Shown: piece by piece, positions 1 to 4,785 of the stretch
Layout: each line of letters opens with the position of its first letter
How positions within the stretch are numbered: position 1 is the stretch's first letter
NCBI GenBank assembly: GCA_947086625.1
Contig: CAMTZV010000103.1
Span: 1 to 6,208 of the forward strand
Origin: an uncultured bacterium
Lineage (GTDB): Bacteria > Bacillota > Clostridia > Lachnospirales > Lachnospiraceae
Length of the DNA: 6,208 nucleotides
Direction of reading: 5' to 3'
Translations under genes and position numbers: made by a program
Notes under the pieces: generated by a model
Seen by the model: only the letters and a program-made list of their open reading frames with translations
The model's database searches: none
What the model was told of the DNA's origin: nothing

Positions 1-276
1 ATGTCGTAAAGGGCGAAGGGGCATTCTGCGCATCCTCTCTGGTCTGGATATGTACATATACCCTTGCGCCTCGATGGGCGCCCATGCGTATTCCGCGGGG
101 ATATACTCAATGAAGCACTTTCCCCGGACATTGCCTTTTAAAAACACAAGCCCCTCGTCGAGCCGCTCCCGCAGCCAGTTCTTTTTGGATTGGACCTGAA
201 TGTCCTGATTGTTCGATATGGCGCAGCAGATGTGCTCCTTTTCCATATTTTCATGCGTCAGCTTTATAAGCTCCAT
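1..276 (-). pseudogene. GNAT-YoaP family N-acetyltransferase, probably internally deleted and frameshifted; runs off the window edge
   Basis: The frame opens at ATG 274-276, with GGAGG at 286-290 (9-nt spacing), 21 nt after the stop of the 71-aa gene. The first 76 residues begin MELIKLTHENMEKEHICC and include KCFIEYIPAEYAW and end GYMYI; I recognise this as the N-terminus of the GNAT acetyltransferases that carry a C-terminal YoaP domain. In that family an acetyl-CoA-binding stretch should follow. Here the frame instead reads SRPERMRRMP, which is unlike the family. The neighbouring minus frame (codons in register 2-4 to 53-55) reads VHIQTREDAQNAPSPFTT, which resembles the start of the YoaP domain. 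The simplest reading is a deletion joining the two ends near 48-59, out of frame. Because only 47 bases lie beyond the junction, the downstream end is unseen. The family is recalled from memory, not searched. Confidence 0.62.
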
Positions 277-297
277 GTTCGTTCGCCTCCAAAAATC

Positions 298-513
298 CTA
301 ATTCCCGCCGACTGTCTGATCTGTTTTTAAATCGTCCTGCCCTCTCTTTTCTTCCAGCTTTTTACAGGCTTCCAGTATTCCGTTTTTAACCGCCCATTTG
401 ATAACAAAATACAGTGCGATCAAAACAACGAGCGCCGTTCCCGCGCTGATTCCCAACTCCTGCCACAGCCCGGCAATCTCCTCGCTCATCCCGAACGTCT
501 CCCATAAATCCAT
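298..513 (-). CDS. Small single-pass membrane protein, 71 aa, function unknown
   Basis: The start at ATG 511-513 has a perfect AGGAGG at 521-526 with 7-nt spacing. The protein has an acidic amphipathic N-terminus of about 20 residues, one hydrophobic segment (about residues 22-40, ISAGTALVVLIALYFVIKW) and a charged, lysine/glutamate-rich tail (residues 43-63). This layout predicts one membrane helix with a cytoplasmic tail, and there is no signal-peptidase or lipobox site. Its size and layout loosely recall small holin-like proteins, but I see no diagnostic motif and no phage genes nearby. It sits between the DUF7662-like gene and the acetyltransferase remnant, with 21 nt to the latter, and probably shares their transcript. 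I do not recognise the family. Confidence 0.72.
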   Translation of the reverse strand: MDLWETFGMSEEIAGLWQELGISAGTALVVLIALYFVIKWAVKNGILEACKKLEEKRGQDDLKTDQTVGGN

Positions 514-602
514 TTGCCTTCCTCCTGATTTATCGGTAACGGCACGCGATGCTTCGCATCACCTGCCAGGTCGTCGGAAGGCATTCCAAAAATGCTTCGC
601 AT
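486..602 (-). CDS. Possible 38-aa ORF created by a duplicated ribosome site
   Basis: An ATG at 600-602 is preceded by AGGAGG at 610-615 with 7-nt spacing, the same context as the start of the 71-aa gene. The frame reads MRSIFGMPSDDLAGDAKHRV and on to a TGA at 486-488, giving 38 residues. It overlaps the first 28 bases of the 71-aa gene in another frame. Its first two thirds are palindrome-rich DNA, so it may be translated because of its strong initiation site without having a selected product. It could also act as a leader peptide that couples translation to the downstream start. No family is recognised. Confidence 0.25.
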   Translation of the reverse strand: MRSIFGMPSDDLAGDAKHRVPLPINQEEGKWIYGRRSG

Positions 603-615
603 TTGCCTTCCTCCT
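511..615. repeat. 16-bp direct repeat flanking a 73-bp palindrome-rich insert
   Basis: The sequence catttgccttcctcct occurs exactly at 511-526 and 600-615. On the minus strand it is a ribosome site plus ATG. The 73 bases between the copies hold consecutive small palindromes: gatgcttcgcatc (548-560), acctgccaggt (561-571) and ggaaggcattcc (576-587). A fourth, aaatgcttcgcattt (590-604), runs into the second repeat copy. Two of them share the core atgcttcgcat, which on the minus strand contains GCGAAGC, a known very stable mini-hairpin. The arrangement looks like a small palindromic element with a target duplication, or a slippage duplication; the sequence alone does not decide. Confidence 0.6.
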
Positions 616-626
616 AACTACTATTT

Positions 627-833
627 TCAGACAGTTTTCTGAAAGTGTACCGTCTGCTCCTTCATGGATATTTTCCCGACCTGCCAGCCATATGTTACAA
701 GCTCTTTCTTGTATTTCAGAAACGAATGATCGATGGGTATTCCGGCGATATTTTGTATTTCCTCAAAGGTAAGCGAAAGCGATTCCCCTTCGGCATTCTG
801 CACGTATTCCCACAGTGTGTCGAATTTGCTCAT
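627..833 (-). CDS. Small DUF7662-like protein, 68 aa, function unknown
   Basis: ATG 831-833 has GGGAGG at 843-848 with 9-nt spacing. The protein is soluble, with no signal or membrane segment. It has an N-terminal LWEYVQ segment, a central LTFEEIQNIAGIPIDHSFL helix-turn-helix-like stretch (about residues 21-39), then YKKEL..YGWQV and a closing beta strand (SMKEQTVHFQK). This pattern matches a family of about 70-aa proteins frequent in Firmicutes, which I associate with DUF7662; the family assignment is from memory and the function is unknown. The fold order suggests a small alpha/beta domain that may bind nucleic acid, but this is inference. It is the first gene of its unit, directly behind a strong promoter, and is complete. 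Confidence 0.75.
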   Translation of the reverse strand: MSKFDTLWEYVQNAEGESLSLTFEEIQNIAGIPIDHSFLKYKKELVTYGWQVGKISMKEQTVHFQKTV

Positions 834-859
834 TGTCTTTTTCCTCCCGATTACCGTCT

Positions 860-888
860 ATTTTAGCACCTCAAAATGGTTGAAGCAA
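860..888 (-). promoter_or_regulatory. Sigma-A type promoter with extended -10
   Basis: On the minus strand TTGCTT (883-888) and TAAAAT (860-865) are separated by exactly 17 bases. A TG one base upstream of the -10 gives the extended form TGCTAAAAT. Transcription would start near 853, just upstream of the ribosome site of the 68-aa gene. It would drive that gene, the 71-aa gene and the acetyltransferase remnant. The match is by eye. Confidence 0.68.
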
Positions 889-956
889 TCCGTCTGCCGC
901 GAAACGTTTTCTAAATGACGTGAACAGCGTTACTTTTTACGTCCCGGGAACGCGCC

Positions 957-2054
957 CTACTTCACCGTCTCGCTGTGATTCAGCACGAGCGTGCTGTACA
1001 AAAACAGCACATCGCACCCCTCAAAATCCACGAGACGCCCCAGTGAGCCCGGATGGATATAGCGGATATCCACGAGCGTGATTTTGGCATAGCCGCTCAC
1101 GAGCAGCGGGGCAAGGCTCGAGGCAAACGAGTCCCGGAAGATGACAAGACGCCTGTCTGCCGGTGCGTCCGGGTTTTCGACCGTAACAAGCGAGAGCGGC
1201 CCCGAGAGAAACAGCTCGTACGGGTCTTTTCCCTGCGCGCGCGCCAAGTCGTAGACCGGGATCTTTCTTTCATTCTGCCAGTCGTAGGCCGTGCAGCGCC
1301 CGATCGCCTCCCCCGTCAGATAGCAGAGCGAATCCGGCGCAAGCGGCAGCGCCGCCTGCCCGTGATAAACGCCGTAAAAATCCTGCTCCAGCGTCCGAAG
1401 CTCGTAGTCCGACGAAAGCACTGCCCCCATCGCCTCTGCCAGCCGGCCCGCGACATCCGTGATCCGCTCCTGCCGCCAGTGCGTATCCGTCCGGTAGTAA
1501 TCGTCCCGCTCCAAAAGATCTGATATCCGGATATACTGCGCAAAATCGGCCCGCCGCGCCATCTCCCGCTCAAACTGCGCGTAATCCATGCACGGATGCC
1601 CGCTCTCCTTCGCCAGAAAACAGTTTTTATCGGGGATGACCGAGAGAAAGACACGGTTTTCCTCCGTCAGATATGTGTCGCAGATCATGTGGAAACGGTC
1701 TGCCGCCCGCTGCAGGGACGCCGGATTCATCGGGTATTCCAGCTTGGAGAGAAACCCGTCCGTCTCATAGATCCCGTGATTGTCCGCCCGCAGGAAAATG
1801 CCGTCCGCCGTCAGCGCTTTCAGCGCCCGAAACGAGTCCCGGAACGGAAACGCGTCTGTTGCATACGCTTCAAAGTCCTCCATAAACCGCCCGCTTGCGA
1901 CCGCTTTTGCCGAGAGCTGCGGCATCGACGCCAGCGCGCGCCGCTCGCTGTCCGAATATTCATCCTTCGGAAGCAGCACGCAAAGCAAGAGCCCTCCGAA
2001 AAGCAGCGCCCCAAGCAACATGCAGACCCGTCTGCTTTTTCCATGCACACCCAT
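957..2054 (-). CDS. DHHW/AlgJ-type exported SGNH-like protein, partner of the MBOAT acyltransferase
   Basis: This 365-aa protein has a short basic N-terminus and one hydrophobic anchor (residues 11-28), then a large extracytoplasmic domain. It carries the AlgJ/AlgX/DHHW hallmarks: the region after the anchor with SERRALASMP and FMEDFEAYATDAFPFRDSF (57-75), a SVIPDKN strand (138-144), D190-T-H192-W, which supplies the catalytic Asp-His pair in alginate-acetylation relatives, and RDSF (307-310) with the likely nucleophile S309. Family knowledge implies that it takes an acyl group exported by the MBOAT membrane protein and moves it to an envelope or exopolysaccharide glycan; the substrate is unknown. 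I chose ATG 2052-2054 because GGAGG (2063-2067) sits 8 nt before it; the upstream GTG at 2069 overlaps that ribosome site. It is the last gene of the operon, 18 nt after the MBOAT stop. Six cysteines in the exported part (125, 145, 155, 244, 254, 347) are unusual for such a protein. Confidence 0.88.
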   Translation of the reverse strand: MGVHGKSRRVCMLLGALLFGGLLLCVLLPKDEYSDSERRALASMPQLSAKAVASGRFMEDFEAYATDAFPFRDSFRALKALTADGIFLRADNHGIYETDGFLSKLEYPMNPASLQRAADRFHMICDTYLTEENRVFLSVIPDKNCFLAKESGHPCMDYAQFEREMARRADFAQYIRISDLLERDDYYRTDTHWRQERITDVAGRLAEAMGAVLSSDYELRTLEQDFYGVYHGQAALPLAPDSLCYLTGEAIGRCTAYDWQNERKIPVYDLARAQGKDPYELFLSGPLSLVTVENPDAPADRRLVIFRDSFASSLAPLLVSGYAKITLVDIRYIHPGSLGRLVDFEGCDVLFLYSTLVLNHSETVK

Positions 2055-2062
2055 GGCACGCA

Positions 2063-2067
2063 CCTCC
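2063..2067 (-). promoter_or_regulatory. Ribosome site that sets the DHHW gene start
   Basis: GGAGG on the minus strand lies 8 nt before ATG 2052-2054. It covers the in-frame GTG codon at 2067-2069, which would otherwise give five more residues, so initiation at that GTG is unlikely. Confidence 0.75.
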
Positions 2068-2072
2068 ACTTC

Positions 2073-3470
2073 TTAAAACCGAAAATACAAAAACGGATTG
2101 AACGATCCGTCCACGAGATACGCCGTCATGACAAGCAAAAGCGCCGCCAGGACGACCGGCTCTGCCGCGTCCATTAGCCTGCCTCCAACACGGGTTTTAC
2201 CGATCCTCTCGGCGATGCGGCAGGGAAACGGAGTCGCCGCCGCGACCCCGATCAGAAGCACCACGAAAAAGCTTCTCAGGCAATAGCACGCCTCGGCCGA
2301 GACGAGCGGCACGCCGCCCGCGCCAAACAGCCCTCCGATATCGGCGGCTGCCGCCTGTATGCTCTGCGCGTGAAAGAGCACGAAGCTCGGGAGCAAAAGC
2401 AGTAGCACATAGATGTGCGCAAGAAACCGAAACCGCTTTATCCGCTCCAGAAGCCACCATTTCTCCACCACCAGAAGCAGCGCAAAGCAGAGCCCCCAGG
2501 CAATAAAATTCCACGCCGCCCCGTGCCAGAAGCCGGTCAGAAACCAGACGACAAAAATATTTACAAGCTGCCGCCCTCTCCCGACGCGGTTCCCGCCCAG
2601 CGGGATGTAGACGTAGTCCCGAAACCACGTCCCGAGCGAGATGTGCCACCGCCGCCAGAATTCCGTGATGCTCGCGGCAATATAGGGATAGTTGAAATTT
2701 TCCGAAAACCGGAAGCCGAAGATTTGCCCAAGCCCGATCGCCATATCGCTGTAGCCCGAAAAATCAAAGTACGTCTGGAGCATGAGCGCGGCCGCGTACA
2801 GCCAGTAAAAGAGCACCGATTTTTCGCCCGAAGCCTGAAACGCGGCGACCAGCTCCCCGAGCTGGTTTGCCAGCAAAATCTTTTTTGCCAGCCCCGCCAC
2901 AAACCGGCGCACGCCCAACGCCGCAAGCTCCCACGAATGCGTCCGCTCCGAAAGCTGCTCACTGATCTCGCGGTAGCGCACGATCGGCCCGGCGACAAGC
3001 TGCGGAAACATCGCGATATAGGCCGCGAGACGAAGGATGCTGCGCTGCGCCTGCTCCCCGCGGTACACGTCGATCGTATAGCTGATGAGCTGGAACGTAT
3101 AAAAGCTGATGCCGATCGGCAGGGCGACGTTTGGAAGCGGCGTTTTGATCCCCGTCACAGCCGTAAAGCTCTCGAGAAAAAAGTCTGTATATTTAAAATA
3201 AATCAAAAACGACAGGCTGACCGCCACGGAAGCGACACAGCAGAGCCGCCCCGCCCCCGTTTCCCGATATTTTTCCGTCAGAAGCCCAAAGCCGTAGCAG
3301 ATTGCGATCGAGACAGCCATCAAAAGCACGTATTTCGGTTCGCCCCACCCATAAAAAATAAGGCTGCCAAGGAGCAGCGCCGCATTTTTCATGCGTTTTG
3401 GACACGCAAAATACAGCGCCAGCATCAGAGGCAGAAAATAGTATAAAAACGGGATGCTCGAAAATATCAT
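2073..3470 (-). CDS. MBOAT-family membrane O-acyltransferase (AlgI/DltB type)
   Basis: This 465-aa polytopic protein has about ten hydrophobic segments from residue 5 to the C-terminus, the usual length for AlgI relatives. Diagnostic blocks appear in order: IFYGWGEPKY (38-47), LPIGISFYTFQ (117-127), DVYRG (134-138), QLVAGPIVRY (157-166), YFDFSGYSDMAIG (234-246), ENFNYPY (257-263), EFWRRWHISLGTWFRDYVYIPLGG (270-293, with conserved H276) and FLTGFWHGAAWN (310-321, with the putative catalytic H316). By family analogy it moves an acyl group, commonly acetyl, across the membrane to an extracytoplasmic acceptor, with the following DHHW protein completing transfer. The start ATG overlaps the stop of the DUF4358 gene (ATGA, 3467-3470), indicating translational coupling; the ribosome site (GGAAGAG) is modest. 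The close of the protein, NPFLYFRF, is typical of the family. The precise substrate cannot be read from sequence. Confidence 0.93.
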   Translation of the reverse strand: MIFSSIPFLYYFLPLMLALYFACPKRMKNAALLLGSLIFYGWGEPKYVLLMAVSIAICYGFGLLTEKYRETGAGRLCCVASVAVSLSFLIYFKYTDFFLESFTAVTGIKTPLPNVALPIGISFYTFQLISYTIDVYRGEQAQRSILRLAAYIAMFPQLVAGPIVRYREISEQLSERTHSWELAALGVRRFVAGLAKKILLANQLGELVAAFQASGEKSVLFYWLYAAALMLQTYFDFSGYSDMAIGLGQIFGFRFSENFNYPYIAASITEFWRRWHISLGTWFRDYVYIPLGGNRVGRGRQLVNIFVVWFLTGFWHGAAWNFIAWGLCFALLLVVEKWWLLERIKRFRFLAHIYVLLLLLPSFVLFHAQSIQAAAADIGGLFGAGGVPLVSAEACYCLRSFFVVLLIGVAAATPFPCRIAERIGKTRVGGRLMDAAEPVVLAALLLVMTAYLVDGSFNPFLYFRF

Positions 3471-4021
3471 GCGATCGGCTCTTCCGCCATGACCTCGGCA
3501 CCCGCAAGCGCCGAAAGCGCATTATTTTTGAACGTCTCCATAATCTCCTTCTCGCCAAAGGCGGTGACGACATACGTGCCGTCAACGTTTATGATGAGCA
3601 GCGTGTCGGGAAATCCGCACATCCACTCCTTCGCCAGAATCGTCTCCTTGACCGCCTCCGCAAACGCGTCCATGTCCGCGCCGTCCTTCAGGCGATAGGC
3701 CGCGCCCGTAAACGTGTTCGCGTTCATCATGTGTATCATCGAGGCCGCGTCCTCGATATTGGAAGCCTGGCTTCCCGGCAGCCCGAGCGAAACCTCAAGC
3801 TCCTCCGTCTTTGTGATGTCGAATGCGCCCGGCGCATCCATGACGGCATTTTCCATGTCGCCGCCGTAAACGGCGAACAGCTCACCCTCGCCGTAAGCGT
3901 CCTTCACCGTGTTTAACACGTCAAGCGCCTGCGCGTACTTCGATTCCTTTTTTCCATCGCCGCAGCCCGCGCACGCAAACACCAGCACCGCTGCCAAAAA
4001 AACTGCCATTACTCTCTTCAT
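3467..4021 (-). CDS. DUF4358 domain lipoprotein
   Basis: This 184-aa protein opens with a basic signal segment, MKRVMAVFLAAVLVFACAGC, and has a lipobox-like site at C20, or less likely C17; the cysteine three residues before C20 is atypical. It is therefore predicted to be lipid-anchored on the outer face of the membrane. The mature part reads as an alpha/beta domain: an acidic region around AYGEGELFAVYGGD (42-55), KTEELEVSLGLP (71-82), a region rich in Ala and Met around residues 88-100, a helical stretch about 115-131, and a strand LLIINVDGTYVVTAFG (141-156), followed by a helix. This matches DUF4358, a family often found beside MBOAT and DHHW genes in Firmicutes; its biochemical role is unknown. 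The start ATG 4019-4021 lies 4 nt after the thioredoxin-like gene, whose last codons contain the likely ribosome site (AAGGGGA). It overlaps the MBOAT start by 4 nt, so an accessory role in the same acylation process is a reasonable inference. Confidence 0.85.
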   Translation of the reverse strand: MKRVMAVFLAAVLVFACAGCGDGKKESKYAQALDVLNTVKDAYGEGELFAVYGGDMENAVMDAPGAFDITKTEELEVSLGLPGSQASNIEDAASMIHMMNANTFTGAAYRLKDGADMDAFAEAVKETILAKEWMCGFPDTLLIINVDGTYVVTAFGEKEIMETFKNNALSALAGAEVMAEEPIA

Positions 4022-4025
4022 TGCT

Positions 4026-4574
4026 CTAAATCCCCTTTCCCATCGCTTTTAACGCCTCGCCGACGGCATCCGAATAAACCCTTTCCAGATTCTTCTGCGC
4101 GCCGACAATCGCTTTGCCCAGCAAATTCCCGTCCCGGTCCACGAGCACCGTCGTCGGGGTGTACCTGATCGCTCCGCACACCTTCTCAAAATCGCCGTCC
4201 CCCTCGAGCAGCGTCACGCCTTCATAGCCCGCCTCTTCCAGAATACGCTTCGTGCCCTCCACATCGCCTGCGCCGTCCATGCAGACCGTGACAAGCCTGA
4301 CGTGATCCGGCAGGGACTTCTCATAGCGCGCGAGGTCGGGCATCTCCCGGATACACGGCCCGCAGGTCAGCGACCAGAAATTGAAGATTGTCACGTCGCA
4401 TTCCGCAAGATCCTCCTGCGTAAAGCTGCTGCCGTCCAGCGCTCTGGCCTCAAAGCTCGCTAAAAATTGTCTCGTTTCTTTTTGCTCCGCGTCCCCATGT
4501 GCGCCGCACCCCGCACATACAAGAATGAGTGACAATAAGATCCATCCAAAGAAGGCGGCTTTTCGTTTTTTCAT
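4026..4574 (-). CDS. TlpA/ResA-like thioredoxin-fold lipoprotein
   Basis: This 182-aa protein begins MKKRKAAFFGWILLSLILVC and has a lipobox-like CAGC ending at C23, so it is predicted to be anchored outside the cytoplasmic membrane. The thioredoxin fold covers about residues 39-177: strand VTIFNFWSLT (61-70), the redox motif CGPC (71-74) at the start of a helix with REMPDL, strand RLVTVCMDG, and YTPTT with the cis-proline P140, then VLVDRDGNLLGKAIVG. These are the hallmarks of TlpA/ResA proteins, which reduce or exchange disulfides in exported proteins. The start ATG 4572-4574 has AAGGAG at 4584-4589 with 9-nt spacing; a TTG start at 4593-4595 would lack such a site. It is the first gene of a four-gene operon and ends 4 nt before the DUF4358 gene. 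Its target may be the cysteine-rich DHHW partner, by inference. Extra cysteines (59, 98, 133) are present. Confidence 0.88.
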   Translation of the reverse strand: MKKRKAAFFGWILLSLILVCAGCGAHGDAEQKETRQFLASFEARALDGSSFTQEDLAECDVTIFNFWSLTCGPCIREMPDLARYEKSLPDHVRLVTVCMDGAGDVEGTKRILEEAGYEGVTLLEGDGDFEKVCGAIRYTPTTVLVDRDGNLLGKAIVGAQKNLERVYSDAVGEALKAMGKGI

Positions 4575-4583
4575 GCTCTTACG

Positions 4584-4589
4584 CTCCTT
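4584..4589 (-). promoter_or_regulatory. Ribosome site that sets the thioredoxin-like gene start
   Basis: AAGGAG on the minus strand lies 9 nt before ATG 4572-4574. This favours that start over the upstream ATG at 4590-4592 and TTG at 4593-4595, both of which lie upstream of the site and have no comparable one of their own. Confidence 0.72.
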
Positions 4590-4639
4590 CATCAAGCAGA
4601 GAAGATTTCGTTACCTTTTACGGGTCAGGAATACGCACT

Positions 4640-4736
4640 TGCTGCGCAATCGAGTAGAGAGTATTTATCTTCCCTACTCGCCGCGCGCCCCGTGCGCCGC
4701 TTCTGCGGCATATTTCTTCTGCACGGGGCTGTGCAT
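4640..4736 (-). other. Structured leader before the acylation operon, with a 20-codon ORF
   Basis: Between the isomerase and the thioredoxin-like gene, two inverted repeats follow the terminator-like hairpin. Arms gccccgtgc/gcacggggc (4687-4695 and 4721-4729) enclose a smaller stem gccgc-ttct-gcggc (4696-4709). Arms cgagtag/ctactcg (4651-4657 and 4674-4680) extend by three pairs, one of them G-U. A small frame, MHSPVQKKYAAEAAHGARGE, runs from ATG 4734-4736 to TAG 4674-4676 across the first structure; its ribosome site (GGGGAGG, 13 nt away) is poorly spaced. I matched no known riboswitch core (T-box, TPP, SAM, cobalamin, glycine, ZTP were considered) and found no convincing promoter here, so the operon's start point is unclear. 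Confidence 0.35.
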
Positions 4737-4742
4737 AAACAC

Positions 4743-4774
4743 GTGCCAGCCTCCCCAAAAAGAAAGGCTGGCAC
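4743..4774 (-). terminator. Terminator-like hairpin after the isomerase gene
   Basis: gtgccagcct (4743-4752) and aggctggcac (4765-4774) form a perfect 10-bp GC-rich stem with a 12-nt loop, starting 12 nt past the isomerase stop codon. On the minus strand the tail is only GTGTTTATG, so the U-run is weak and some read-through into the following operon is plausible. Confidence 0.55.
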
Positions 4775-4785
4775 ACATTCATTTC

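Noticed and set aside
298..513. Holin (UviB/BhlA type) for the 71-aa membrane protein
   Set aside because: Only the general one-helix layout agrees; no lysis or phage gene is nearby and no diagnostic motif is visible.
834..956. Intrinsic terminator after the DHHW gene
   Set aside because: Short inverted repeats (gtcccgggaac near 940-950, gacgt/acgtc arms) exist, but none has a stable stem with a U-run on the minus strand.
2055..2069. Upstream GTG start for the DHHW gene
   Set aside because: The ribosome site GGAGG overlaps that codon and is well spaced for ATG 2052-2054.
1053..2177. Plus-strand ORFs opposite the DHHW gene
   Set aside because: Arg/Pro-rich, no domains, fully antisense to a gene with conserved catalytic motifs.
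2415..3446. Long plus-strand ORF of 343 codons
   Set aside because: It lies antisense to the MBOAT gene, is very rich in Arg, Lys and Pro with no domain, and has the composition expected from the complement of GC-rich coding DNA.
4575..4595. Upstream TTG or ATG start for the thioredoxin-like gene
   Set aside because: AAGGAG lies downstream of both and 9 nt before ATG 4572-4574; the signal peptide also begins naturally at MKKRK.
4600..4740. Riboswitch or T-box in the leader
   Set aside because: Hairpins are present, but none of the conserved cores that I know could be found.
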